Assembly (NCBI GenBank): GCA_016938875.1
Contig: JAFGTV010000038.1
Span: 29,770-93,769, forward strand
Origin: Paracoccaceae bacterium
GTDB lineage: Bacteria > Pseudomonadota > Alphaproteobacteria > Rhodobacterales > Rhodobacteraceae
Direction: 5' to 3'
DNA length: 64,000 bases
Shown: positions 47,501 through 55,058 of the stretch, one piece after another
How positions within the stretch are numbered: position 1 is the stretch's first letter
Layout: every line of letters starts with the position of its first letter
Translations under genes and position numbers: made by a program
Notes under the pieces: model-generated
Databases searched by the model: none
Told to the model about the DNA's origin: nothing
Seen by the model: only the letters and a program-made list of their open reading frames with translations

Positions 47501-48022
47501 GCCCAGCACGAACTGGCGGCCCATCTCGCGCATGGCGCGGGCCACGGCGGTGCGGATCACCGGCTCTCCCAGGCGTTTGAGGGCACCGCGCAGGGTCGCG
47601 GCCAGCCCCGGTTCGGGCCGGTCCAGTACCCGCCCCGTCAGCATCAACGCCCAGGTCGAGGCATTGACCAGCGGCGAGGCGGATTTGCCCAGGTGCCGGC
47701 CCCAGTCGCTGGGGGCGATCTTGTCCTCGATCAGCGCATCCATCGTGTCGGCATCCGGCACCCTGAGCAATGCCTCGGCCAGGCACATCAGCGCCACGCC
47801 CTCGTCGGTGGACAGGCCGTATTCGGCCAGGAACACCTCCATCAACCCGGGGCGGTCATGGGTGCGGATGTCGCGCACCAACCCCGCCGCGGCGGTGCAG
47901 ATGCGCGCCCGCGCGGCGGTGTCCAGATCCGCCTCGGCCATCAGCCGGGCCAGGACGGGGCCCTCGGGGGCATAGGTGGCCGCGGCAATCCGGCGGCGCA
48001 GGGGGGGCAGATCATCGGGCAT
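44552..48022 (-). CDS. putA: Bifunctional proline dehydrogenase / P5C dehydrogenase PutA
   Basis: 1,156 aa enzyme oxidising proline to glutamate. N-terminal FAD-dependent PRODH barrel (about 60-470; FGVVVQAYGQRAGPVLDWLY, RLVKGAYWDTEIKRAQVAGV) and a C-terminal aldehyde dehydrogenase (about 550-1010) with the catalytic Cys805 in SAGQRCSALR and Glu in IAETGGLNAMIVDS. It lacks the ribbon-helix-helix DNA-binding head of enterobacterial PutA, as in alphaproteobacteria, where PutR takes over control. PutR is divergent immediately upstream (104 bases). Confidence 0.96.
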   Translation of the reverse strand: MPDDLPPLRRRIAAATYAPEGPVLARLMAEADLDTAARARICTAAAGLVRDIRTHDRPGLMEVFLAEYGLSTDEGVALMCLAEALLRVPDADTMDALIEDKIAPSDWGRHLGKSASPLVNASTWALMLTGRVLDRPEPGLAATLRGALKRLGEPVIRTAVARAMREMGRQFVLGETIEAAMERAAGMEARGYTYSYDMLGEAARSEADAGLYLDAYADAIARISVAATRDNVRANPGISIKLSALHPRYEVAQRDRVMSELAPRLLQLALQARAAGMGLNVDAEEADRLDLSLDVIEAVLADPRLAGWDGFGVVVQAYGQRAGPVLDWLYALAVRHDRRLMVRLVKGAYWDTEIKRAQVAGVDGFPVFTRKAATDVSYIANARKMLGMTDRIYPQFATHNAHSVAAILDMGADPETYEFQRLHGMGEALHDLIMARSNGTRCRIYAPVGAHRDLLAYLVRRLLENGANSSFVNQIVDQDVPPEEVATDPLAEVAAHLDAPEHPAIRRAPALFGPARRNSRGWDLTHRPHLAEIEQARAPYRAARFAAAPLIAGTARPEAAQPRANPADPGDVVGTVRPASTADVDTALSSARPWDAPAAARAAILRRASDLYEAEFAQVFAILTREAGKTLADALGELREAVDFLRYYAGQAETLDAAPRGVFACISPWNFPLAIFTGQIAAALAAGNGVLAKPAEQTPLIADLAVRLLHRAGVPREVLQLLPGDGTTVGAALSAAPKINGVAFTGSTETARIIARAMADHMVPGTPLIAETGGLNAMIVDSTALPEQAVADILASAFQSAGQRCSALRCLYVQENIAEHFIQMLTGAMAELRMGDPWDLSTDIGPLIDAEAHAGIAAYCETARRAGRVMWDRAAPGGGHFLSPTLIRVSGIAQMTREVFGPVLHVATFRAEELDGVIDAINASGYGLTFGLHSRIDDRVQHVSERLHVGNLYVNRNQIGAIVGSQPFGGEGLSGTGPKAGGPHYLARFAARPAPWPAPLADAAPTGQADPAALAQALAAAPAPGRATSVLPGPTGESNRLSSLPRAPLLCLGPGPEAARAQAEAIRALGGAAVEVPGTLFADALAQLAGFSGVLWWGDAQTGRALGRALARRDGPIVPLITGWPDTGHARLERHLCVDTTASGGNAALLAEVGSA

Positions 48023-48126
48023 GGCGTGTTTCCTGAATTTGGGTCAGTATAGCCCCGATCGGCGCGTCGTTTTGGCCATTGATCTGAAAAAAGCGATACA
48101 AAACACCTAAAGAATAGGATTTTGAT

Positions 48127-48603
48127 ATGCCAAATGAGCTTTCGCCCCTGGACCGGCACGATCACGCGATTCTGCGGGTCCTGGCGGGCGAGGGGCGCCT
48201 GCCGGTTGCCGAACTGGCGCGCCGGATCGGGTTGTCGAAAACCCCGACCGCCGCCCGGTTGCGGCGGCTGGAGGGAGAGGGGATCATCACCGGCTACCGG
48301 GCCATGGTGAACCCGATCCGGCTGGGTCTGGCGCATGTCGCCTTTGTCGAGCTGCGCCTGTCGGACACCCGCGAGGCCGCGCTGCGCGCCTTTAACGCCG
48401 CCGTCCGTGCGATCCCCGAAATCGAGGAATGCCACATGATCGCGGGCGGGTATGACTATCTGCTAAAGGTGCGCACCGCTGATATGGCGCAATATCGCGT
48501 GGTGATGGGCGAACGGATCTCGGCGCTGCCGCATGTCGCCAATTCTTCGACCTATGTCGCGATGGAGGCGGTCAAGGACAGCGCTTTTGCCCCGCTGGCC
48601 TGA
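48127..48603 (+). CDS. putR: Lrp/AsnC-family proline regulator PutR
   Basis: 158 aa Lrp-type regulator with N-terminal HTH (about 8-65; DRHDHAILRVLAGEGRLPVA, RRIGLSKTPTAARLRRLEGE) and RAM effector domain (VAFVELRLSDTR..., ECHMIAGGYDYLLKVRT). Located divergently from putA with a 104-base gap. In Agrobacterium and Rhodobacter PutR activates putA in response to proline; this gene fits by position and family. Specific operator not resolved. Confidence 0.9.
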   Translation: MPNELSPLDRHDHAILRVLAGEGRLPVAELARRIGLSKTPTAARLRRLEGEGIITGYRAMVNPIRLGLAHVAFVELRLSDTREAALRAFNAAVRAIPEIEECHMIAGGYDYLLKVRTADMAQYRVVMGERISALPHVANSSTYVAMEAVKDSAFAPLA

Positions 48604-48718
48604 TGCGGGCATTTTGCCACGACCAAACGGTGCCGATTTCGCGTGGGCGGCACCTGTCGAAATCACGCGCGGTGCCGTATATGTGCAAAACCGGTCGGTG
48701 AGAATCGACGACACACAC

Positions 48719-49016
48719 GCGGACGTGGCGAAATCGGTAGACGCAGCAGACTTTAATTGGAGTGCCCGGGCGGAAACGCGCGGAGTAGAACCGCTCAAAG
48801 TCGGGGAACGCTAACGGGCAAATGCCCCAAGCCAATCCCGAGCCAAGCCCCCACGGGGGAAGGTGTAGAGACTGGACGGGTGGCGCCTAAAGCCCTTGGG
48901 CCATGGCGAAGGGACAGTCCAGACCACGAACGCCTGATGGCGGCGGCGAAAGTCGAAGTGGTACGAAAATCTGCTTCTCTTTGAGAGTACGGGTTCGAGT
49001 CCCGTCGTCCGCACCA
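48719..49016 (+). tRNA. tRNA-Leu(UAA), interrupted by a group I intron
   Basis: Spliced length is 86 nt. Acceptor GCGGACG (48719-48725) pairs with CGTCCGC (49006-49012), and CCA (49014-49016) is encoded. D stem GCG/CGC, anticodon stem GCAGA (48746-48750) with TCTGC (48970-48974), loop CTT|AAAA giving anticodon UAA. The long variable arm CTCT/AGAG and T arm ACGGG/CCCGT complete a class II leucine tRNA. The 5' exon ends after U34 (48753), and the 3' exon resumes at 48966. A TATATG at 48678 could be its -10, with a weak -35. Confidence 0.93.
48754..48965 (+). other. Group I intron inside tRNA-Leu(UAA), 212 nt, no ORF
   Basis: Splits the anticodon between U34 and A35, the cyanobacterial/plastid tRNA-Leu intron position. 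P1 forms between exon ACTT and intron GAGT (exon TTAA side), placing the U.G wobble at the 5' splice site. Conserved core: R element GTGTAGAGACTGG (48863-48875) and S element AAGGGACAGTCC (48909-48920), with P7 pairing GACTG (48870-48874) to CAGTC (48915-48919). The intron ends in G (48965). No homing endonuclease gene. Predicted to be self-splicing; this was not computed. Confidence 0.88.
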
Positions 49017-49084
49017 CCCTTTCCCGGCGGGGGCGTTGGCCACCGGACCCGCGCCTTGGGGCGCGGCCCCCGGTGGGCCGAAAT

Positions 49085-49261
49085 CTATCTTTGAACCTTG
49101 GTTTCCTTGATCCATTCGACCATCTCATAGTCGATCTGGAGCAGGATTTCCCGGGCGGTTTCATAGTCCTTTCGATTGATCAGCTCATCCATGGCCATGT
49201 GCAGGCCACGATGCAGTTTCTGAACGCCATCAATCGCTTCTCGGTTGGCAACCTTTTTCAT
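49085..49261 (-). CDS. Small helical protein, 58 aa, unknown function
   Basis: ATG 49261 with AAGGA ten bases upstream; stop TAG 49085-49087. The product begins MKKVANREAIDGVQKLHRGL and continues HMAMDELINRKDYETAREIL, then LQIDYEMVEWIKETKVQR. It is mostly amphipathic helix, charged and soluble, coding-like in codon use. It is too short to be recognised; the ribosome site and clean protein character support a real gene. It lies just after the split tRNA-Leu gene, on the other strand. Confidence 0.65.
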   Translation of the reverse strand: MKKVANREAIDGVQKLHRGLHMAMDELINRKDYETAREILLQIDYEMVEWIKETKVQR

Positions 49262-49622
49262 GTCCCGTCCTTTCGCATCCCGGTTTGCGGGTCACAGCCG
49301 ATGCGGCATGCGCGTGACCCGGGGTGCCTGTTTCCGTCCGGCCCTGCGGGGGGCGATGCCGCCGCCGCGACGGCCCTGGGCATTCCCATCACGCAGGGCG
49401 GGCGAGCTGTCAACGACGTGTCCGGTTTCGTATCGCGCCGCGTTTCATCCGCGCTGTCGGGTGGATTTATGCGTCCTCTCAGCTTTGCTGATCAAGTGGG
49501 TTATGCGGCCCGTTCACATTTCAAGACGCGATCAATTCCTTGATCGTGCCCAGATTTCTTGAGGCCTGCGCTTTGCTATCCGGGCCGGGCACTCTATTAC
49601 TTCAGGGGCCGAAACATGTCGC
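49262..49622. other. 361-base gap upstream of the amino-acid ABC operon
   Basis: No gene supported; short frames lack ribosome sites. It holds the likely promoter and regulatory region of the ABC genes, including the palindrome at 49529-49546. Composition is somewhat less GC-rich to the right. Confidence 0.6.
49529..49546. promoter_or_regulatory. Palindrome CGATCAA-N4-TTGATCG, candidate operator
   Basis: Perfect 7-base arms around TTCC, 77 bases before the GTG start of the first ABC permease gene. Symmetry and position suggest a regulator site for the amino-acid ABC operon; the regulator is not known. Confidence 0.5.
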
Positions 49623-50477
49623 GTGAGAGTGAACTTGCCTGAACCCGAAGTCCAACTGGCGCGTTACAGCCGCGCTGCCCGACGTGGTTTGCGCCGACGT
49701 AATGCCCTGGACTGGGCGCTGTTCGTGCTGGGCGGGGGGCTGATTCTGTGGGGGATCATTCAGGGCGCGGGGGCGATGCCCTATAACTGGCAGTGGTACC
49801 GGGTGCCGCAGTTCTTTTTCCGTGTGATCGACGGAGAGCTGATCTGGGGCCCCTTCGTGCGCGGCCTCTTGGTGACGCTCAAGATCACGCTTTGGGGCGG
49901 GCTTCTGGCCTTTGCGATCGGGCTGGTGGTGGCGCTGTTGCGGCTGTCGCGGTCCTATGCGGGCCATGCGATGGCCACGGCCTATTTGGAACTGGTGCGC
50001 AACACGCCGCTGCTGGTGCAGATGTATCTGTTCTATTTCGTGCTGTCGCCGATCCTGGGCATCGACCGGTTCTGGACCGGCGTTCTGGCGCTGGCGTTTT
50101 TCGAGGCCTCGTTCATTTCCGAGATCATCCGCGGCGGCATCCTGTCGGTCGCCCGCGGCCAGTGGGAGGCCGCGTCCGCGCTGGGCCTGCGCCCCACTGC
50201 CGTCTATGTCCGGGTGGTGCTGCCCCAGGCGGTGCCGCTGATGCTGCCGCCGCTGACCTCGTCGCTGGTCAACCTGATCAAGAGTTCGGCCATCGTGTCG
50301 ACCATCGCGATCTTCGACCTGACCAACGAGGGGCGCAACGCCATCGCCGACACGTTCATGACATTCGAGATCTGGCTATCCATCGCGGCGATCTATCTTG
50401 TGCTGACGATCAGCCTGTCGGCACTGTCGGCCGAGCTGGAACGCCGCGCGCGCAGGTCCGCCGGGCGCGGCGCCTGA
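49623..50477 (+). CDS. Amino-acid ABC transporter permease (HisM/GlnP type)
   Basis: 284 aa inner-membrane permease of the polar amino-acid uptake family. GTG start at 49623 (an in-frame GTG also at 49629). The permease core has RLSRSYAGHAMATAYLELVR, NTPLLVQMYLFYFVLSPIL, then the EAA-type loop GQWEAASALGLRPTAVYVRV with VLPQAVPLMLPPLTSSLVNL and IKSSAIVSTIAIFDLTNEGR. It is followed 35 bases later by the binding protein and then a second permease. No ATPase gene in this cluster. Confidence 0.9.
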   Translation: MRVNLPEPEVQLARYSRAARRGLRRRNALDWALFVLGGGLILWGIIQGAGAMPYNWQWYRVPQFFFRVIDGELIWGPFVRGLLVTLKITLWGGLLAFAIGLVVALLRLSRSYAGHAMATAYLELVRNTPLLVQMYLFYFVLSPILGIDRFWTGVLALAFFEASFISEIIRGGILSVARGQWEAASALGLRPTAVYVRVVLPQAVPLMLPPLTSSLVNLIKSSAIVSTIAIFDLTNEGRNAIADTFMTFEIWLSIAAIYLVLTISLSALSAELERRARRSAGRGA

Positions 50478-50512
50478 CCCCAATTCCCGAACCACAACAG
50501 GAGAGAGAAACC

Positions 50513-51346
50513 ATGAAAATGCTACGCACCATCGCCCTTGCCGCCATCGCGGCGCTGAGCTTTATCAAGGCCCCGCCCGCGCTGGCCCAGGACACGATCC
50601 GCGCGCTGTCGTCCGAAAGCGTGATCGAGACGATCAAGCAGCGCGGCGTGCTCAAGGTGGGGCTGTCCACCTTTGTCCCCTGGGCGATGCGCGACACCAA
50701 CGGCGAACTGATCGGGTTCGAGGTCGACGTGGCCACCCAACTGGCCGAGGACATGGGCGTCAAGATCGAGTTCGTGCCCACCGCCTGGGACGGGATCATC
50801 CCGGCGCTGATCGCGGGCAAGTTCGACGTGATCATCGGCGGCATGTCGATCACGCCCGCGCGCAACCTGACGGTCAATTTCACCGACCCCTATGCCGGGT
50901 CGTCGCTGGGCGTCATGGCCTCGATCAAGGCATCCCGGGACCTGGCCTGGCCCGATGGCTATAACGATCCGTCGGTGACCTTTGCCTGCCGCCGTGGCGG
51001 CACGCCGTGCAAATATATCCAAGAGACCTTTCCCAAGGCCACCGTGCGCCAGTTCGACGACCAGAACCAGGTGCTGCAAGAGGTGCTGAACGGCAACGCC
51101 AACGCGATGGTCTCGTCCCAGCCGCTGCCGGCCTTTACCATCTATGAAAACCCCGAGGCGGTTTTTGCCCCCACCGACGAGACGATCTATCCGTCGGCCG
51201 AAGGGTTCGCGCTGCGCAAGGGCGATCCGGACGCGTTGAACTTTTTCAACAACTGGATCCTGGTGAACACCAATAACGGCTTTCTTGAGGGCCGGCACGA
51301 GTACTGGTTCGGCGGACGCCCCTGGGCTGACCGCGTCGCCCAGTAA
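50513..51346 (+). CDS. Amino-acid ABC transporter periplasmic binding protein
   Basis: 277 aa, SBP_bac_3 family. Signal peptide MKMLRTIALAAIAALSFIKA cleaved near PPALAQ|DT. Mature protein has the family start RGVLKVGLSTFVPWAMRDTN, GFEVDVATQLAEDMGVKIEF and IIPALIAGKFDVIIGGMSIT, with two cysteines (FACRRGGTPCKYIQ) that may form a disulfide. GGAGAGAG precedes the ATG. Placed between two permeases; ligand unknown. A 10-bp hairpin follows. Confidence 0.92.
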   Translation: MKMLRTIALAAIAALSFIKAPPALAQDTIRALSSESVIETIKQRGVLKVGLSTFVPWAMRDTNGELIGFEVDVATQLAEDMGVKIEFVPTAWDGIIPALIAGKFDVIIGGMSITPARNLTVNFTDPYAGSSLGVMASIKASRDLAWPDGYNDPSVTFACRRGGTPCKYIQETFPKATVRQFDDQNQVLQEVLNGNANAMVSSQPLPAFTIYENPEAVFAPTDETIYPSAEGFALRKGDPDALNFFNNWILVNTNNGFLEGRHEYWFGGRPWADRVAQ

Positions 51347-51352
51347 TCTCAC

Positions 51353-51381
51353 GGGTGGGCGGTGCCCGGCGCCGCCCACCC
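51353..51381 (+). other. Intercistronic hairpin after the binding-protein gene
   Basis: GGGTGGGCGG (51353-51362) is perfectly complementary to CCGCCCACCC (51372-51381), loop 9 bases. No T-run. Same placement as the hairpin after the TRAP receptor (8546-8568): it probably stabilises the binding-protein message and lowers expression of the following permease. Confidence 0.6.
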
Positions 51382-51400
51382 CCATCGCGAGTTTCCCGCC

Positions 51401-52297
51401 ATGTATCCAGATCCCGATCGTAAGCGGCACTTTGGCCTGCTCGACGCGCTGGTGATTGCCGCCGCGCTGAGCTTTGCGGCGTTCATCTGGTACCGGGTGT
51501 CGGATGTGTTGGTTTACAAATGGGACTGGGGGTTTTTGCCCCGGGTGCTGATCCGCCAGGACGCCACCACCGGCTGGTGGGAGCCGAACATCCTGCTGGA
51601 GGGGTTTCTGACCACCATTCGCCTGTCGATCTGGGCGATGCTCATCGCCAGCATCCTGGGGCTGTTCCTGGGGGTGATGTCGACACGGGTGCGGCTGTTG
51701 CCGCGATTGACGACGCTGGCCTATGTCGGGCTGATCCGCAATGTCCCGCCGCTGGTGTTTCTGTTCATCTTCTATTTCTTCGTCTCGTCGCAGATCATCC
51801 CGCTGATCGGGCTGGATGCCTGGGCGCGGGGCCTGGGCCCGTCCGGGCGCGAAACGGTCAACCTGTTGATCGGGCCGCCCGAGATCCTGGAAAACCTGCT
51901 GGCCGGGATTTTCAGCCTGGCGATGTTCGAGGCCGCCTATATCGCCGTGATCGTGCGCGCCGGCATCCAGTCCGTGCCCCAAGCCCAGATCGAGGCCGCC
52001 CAGAGCCTGGGCCTGCGCCCGTTTCAGGTGTTTCGGCTGGTCATCTTTCCGCAGGCGCTGCGGGCGGTCACGCCGCCCCTGGCCAACCAGTTCATCATGC
52101 TGGTCAAGGACAGCTCGATCGTGTCGCTGATCTCGGTGCAGGAACTGACCTTTGCGGGCACCGAGATCGCCAATTCCACCCAGCGCCGGTTCGAGACCTA
52201 TATCGCCGTGGCCGCGCTCTATTTCATCCTGTGCTTTGCGCTGTCGCGGCTATTTGCGCGGATGGAACGGCGCGCGCGCCTGGTCGAGCGCAGCTGA
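51401..52297 (+). CDS. Amino-acid ABC transporter permease, second subunit
   Basis: 298 aa permease of the HisMQ/GlnP type, partner of the gene at 49623. It starts MYPDPDRKRHFGLLDALVIA. Core motifs: VRLLPRLTTLAYVGLIRNVP then PLVFLFIFYFFVSSQIIPLI, and the EAA loop AQIEAAQSLGLRPFQVFRLV followed by IFPQALRAVTPPLANQFIML and KDSSIVSLISVQELTFAGTE. The two permeases differ in length and sequence, so they form a heterodimer. The required ATPase gene is not in the window. Confidence 0.92.
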   Translation: MYPDPDRKRHFGLLDALVIAAALSFAAFIWYRVSDVLVYKWDWGFLPRVLIRQDATTGWWEPNILLEGFLTTIRLSIWAMLIASILGLFLGVMSTRVRLLPRLTTLAYVGLIRNVPPLVFLFIFYFFVSSQIIPLIGLDAWARGLGPSGRETVNLLIGPPEILENLLAGIFSLAMFEAAYIAVIVRAGIQSVPQAQIEAAQSLGLRPFQVFRLVIFPQALRAVTPPLANQFIMLVKDSSIVSLISVQELTFAGTEIANSTQRRFETYIAVAALYFILCFALSRLFARMERRARLVERS

Positions 52298-52348
52298 CCC
52301 AGTCCGCCCGCGGCGGAGGGCGCGTGGTCGTTCGGCGGGGGCAGGGGC

Positions 52349-52948
52349 CTAGGCCGAGGTTCCCTTGCCGCGCAGCCTTTGCATGACCCGGCGGCGGATC
52401 CGGTTGCCCTTGCCAAAGGCCCGGTCGCAGATCAGTCCCAGGATGGCACCGGCCAATACCTGCCAGATCGTGTGGGCCTTTGCGTCCACGCGGGACGTTC
52501 CGACAAATCCGGCCGAAAGAACCGCCGCGCTTTGCACGACGACATTTCCCGCGACGCAATCGCTGACCAGGCGCGAGGCCCCCAGCACCGCGGTCGATGT
52601 ATGGGCCGAGGGCATGCCCTTGTCCGTGCCTTTGGGGCGCTGGTTGAACGGCGCGTCGCCAAAGGCCCGCTTCAGGCCATGGGCCGAGGTGAACATCACC
52701 ACGTAACGGCCGAAATACTCCACCCCATCGCCATTGGCCGCGGCACAGCCCCAGGCCAGCAGCGGCAGGGCGATTTGCAGGTTGTCGCCGGTCTTTCTGG
52801 CGTTGCCGCCGCATGCAAACACCACCGCCAGGATGACGGCCATCACGACAAAGCCGCGGATCGACGCGGCAAAGAGCTGCCGCAAAATGCGATTGAACGC
52901 CCGCCATACCGTCGTGAATAGTCTCTGGATCAGTCTGAGCGGATGCAC
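52349..52948 (-). CDS. PAP2-superfamily membrane phosphatase
   Basis: 199 aa with about five helices. PAP2 signatures: KGMPSAHTSTAVLGASRLVS matches the second motif (PSGH with G replaced by A) and SRVDAKAHTIWQVLAG the third, where His is kept but the usual Asp is Gln. The first motif (KxxxxxxRP) is KGTDKG-like and weak. The substrate may be a lipid pyrophosphate. It is divergent from the ArnT-like gene and convergent with the ABC permease. Confidence 0.78.
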   Translation of the reverse strand: MHPLRLIQRLFTTVWRAFNRILRQLFAASIRGFVVMAVILAVVFACGGNARKTGDNLQIALPLLAWGCAAANGDGVEYFGRYVVMFTSAHGLKRAFGDAPFNQRPKGTDKGMPSAHTSTAVLGASRLVSDCVAGNVVVQSAAVLSAGFVGTSRVDAKAHTIWQVLAGAILGLICDRAFGKGNRIRRRVMQRLRGKGTSA

Positions 52949-53051
52949 GGGGGGGGCCTGCGGATGGGGGGCGACGCGCGGATCGTTTCAAATCGTGCCT
53001 GCCTTGTCCAGTTGTTCCGTTCCGGGTTCAAACGCGCTATGCGGCAGGCAG

Positions 53052-54692
53052 ATGAGCCAGGGAGCGGGCGCGATGTCGCGAGTCGAAGCATTTTTGGGGA
53101 AACGGCTGGGGCTGGTGGCGCTGCTGATCCTGACGCTGGTTCTGGCGATGCCTGGCTTCAGCTCGCTGCCGCCGGTGGATCGCGACGAGGCGCGGTTTTC
53201 GCAGGCCTCGGCGCAGATGCTGCAAAGCGGGGATTACATCGACATTCGGCAGGGCGATGAGGCCCGCTACAAGAAACCCGTGGGCATCTATTGGTTGCAG
53301 GCCGCGAGTGCGGCGATCACCGGCCACCCCGAGGCGATCTGGAGCTATCGGCTGGTATCGCTGGCCGGCGCGCTTTTGGCGGTCGGGTTCACCTTTGGGA
53401 TCGGGCGGCTGGTCATGCCGGCGCGGGGGGCGTTTCTGGCCGGTGCGCTGCTGGCCGCGTCGCTGTTGCTGGGGGGCGAGGCCCGGCTGGCCAAGACCGA
53501 TGCGATGCTGCTGGCGACGATCATGGCAGGGCAATATGTGATCGCGCGCGCGATCCTGCCGGCGCGGGGGGCATTGGTGCTGTCGCGGGCCGAGATCGCC
53601 GGGTTCTGGCTGGCCTTGGCGGCGGGCATCCTGATCAAGGGGCCGATCGGGCCCATGGTGATCGGCACGACGCTGTTGGGGCTTTGTGTGGTCCGGCGTG
53701 ACCTGGAGATCGTGCGGGCGTTGCGCCCCGTGCGGGGGGTGGCGTTCACCTTGCTGCTTGTTTTGCCATGGTTCATCGCCATCACGATCAAGAGCGAGGG
53801 CGCCTTTTGGGCCGCCTCGGTCGGCAAGGATCTGCTGGGCAAGGTCGCCGTCGGACAGGAAAGCCATGGCGCCCCGCCGGGCACCTACCTGGCGCTTTTG
53901 TGGGTGACGTTCTGGCCCGGGGCGATGTTCCTGGCGGCGGCGCTGCCGACGCTTTGGCGCGACCGGCGCGACCGGTTCGTGGTGTTCGCCCTGGTCTGGA
54001 TCGTGCCGACCTGGGTGATCTTCGAGATGACGGCGACCAAGCTGGTGCATTACGTCTTGCCGACCTATCCGGCCCTGGCGCTGATCACGGCCTGGGCGCT
54101 GTGCAAGGCGCCGGTGCGCCGCGGCTTTTGGGGGGCGCTGGTGCTGGGGGCGATCCCCGTGATCGTGCTGGCGGCCTTTGCGGTGGCGGCCAGGGATTTG
54201 GGCGGTTCGCTGGGCGTGCCTTTCTGGATCGGCGCGGCGGGGCTCTTGCTGACGGTTCCGGCGGCCCTGGTCGCGCTGCGCCGTGGGGCGCTGGCGGTGA
54301 TGGGCGTCGCGGCGCTGGGCTGTGGGTTGTCGCTGTCGGTGGCGCTGTTTCCCAGCATGGCGCGGATGCCGGTCCTGTGGCCTGCCAAGGCCATCACGAC
54401 CCTGTGGGCAGAGCATCCCGGCTGTGCGCTGTCGGTGGTGGGATATGGCGAACCCTCGTTGCTGTTCTTGTCCCGTCGGGCGGCGTTTTTCGACACTGCG
54501 GCCACGGCGGCGGCCCGTCTGGGGCAGGGCGAATGCGTCATGGTCGTGGTCGAGAAAGCCGCCCTTGCCGATTTTCGCGCCCTGAGCGACGCCCCCGAGG
54601 TCGGGCCGCAGATCGCGGCGTTCAACATCGGCAGCGGGCGCAACCTGCGGCTGCACGTGTTTTTGCAAGATGCCGCCGACGCCACGCGCTAG
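53052..54692 (+). CDS. ArnT-like membrane glycosyltransferase (GT-C/GT83 type)
   Basis: 546 aa multi-helix glycosyltransferase using a polyprenyl-phosphate sugar donor. The first periplasmic loop has the hallmark PPVDRDEARFSQASAQMLQS then GDYIDIRQGDEARYKKPVGI, the acid-pair loop of ArnT/PMT-type enzymes. About ten helices follow and a soluble periplasmic end (HPGCALSVVGYGEPSLLFLS). Start is between ATG 53052 and ATG 53073 (7 codons apart); the first is taken. Followed by LAB_N and PAP2 genes, typical of lipid A or surface-lipid glycan modification. Confidence 0.86.
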   Translation: MSQGAGAMSRVEAFLGKRLGLVALLILTLVLAMPGFSSLPPVDRDEARFSQASAQMLQSGDYIDIRQGDEARYKKPVGIYWLQAASAAITGHPEAIWSYRLVSLAGALLAVGFTFGIGRLVMPARGAFLAGALLAASLLLGGEARLAKTDAMLLATIMAGQYVIARAILPARGALVLSRAEIAGFWLALAAGILIKGPIGPMVIGTTLLGLCVVRRDLEIVRALRPVRGVAFTLLLVLPWFIAITIKSEGAFWAASVGKDLLGKVAVGQESHGAPPGTYLALLWVTFWPGAMFLAAALPTLWRDRRDRFVVFALVWIVPTWVIFEMTATKLVHYVLPTYPALALITAWALCKAPVRRGFWGALVLGAIPVIVLAAFAVAARDLGGSLGVPFWIGAAGLLLTVPAALVALRRGALAVMGVAALGCGLSLSVALFPSMARMPVLWPAKAITTLWAEHPGCALSVVGYGEPSLLFLSRRAAFFDTAATAAARLGQGECVMVVVEKAALADFRALSDAPEVGPQIAAFNIGSGRNLRLHVFLQDAADATR

Positions 54693-54712
54693 GCGCCGGG
54701 GACGGCGGGCGC

Positions 54713-55000
54713 ATGGCGCGGCCGGTGTCGCATGTCATCGCGCGAAGGACCGGTGGGTGGGCAGCGCCGATCCTTGCGGTCTGTCTGGCGCTGTTTGACT
54801 GGCAATGCTATGGCGGGGCGGCTATGCGATTGGACAGGCCCCCCGTGGCGGAGAGGTTCGTGACGGCCGAGATGACCCAACCACAGGCTGCGGCACGCGC
54901 ACGCGGCGACCGGGTCGCCGGGATGCAGGGTCTGCGTTGCGATGCCACGCGGACCCATGCTCCGGTGGGCGCCCGATTCAGGCAGGACCGTCGCGCATGA
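54713..55000 (+). CDS. Possible small ORF, 95 aa, uncertain
   Basis: In the 366-base gap between the ArnT-like and LAB_N genes an ATG (54713) opens 95 codons (MARPVSHVIARRTGGWAAPI, with AVCLALFDWQCYGGAAM). The ribosome site is weak and no family is recognised. One hydrophobic segment could be a signal anchor. Either a real small gene or chance in GC-rich DNA; nothing else is seen in the gap. Confidence 0.25.
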   Translation: MARPVSHVIARRTGGWAAPILAVCLALFDWQCYGGAAMRLDRPPVAERFVTAEMTQPQAAARARGDRVAGMQGLRCDATRTHAPVGARFRQDRRA

Positions 55001-55058
55001 CGACCGTCGCGCATGAAATGGTGCAGCCGCACGAGATAGCTGTTGAAAGGCACGCGAA

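Noticed and set aside
48533..49115. Several 60-117-codon frames over the tRNA-Leu region
   Set aside because: They overlap the structured tRNA exons and group I intron and have no protein-like character.
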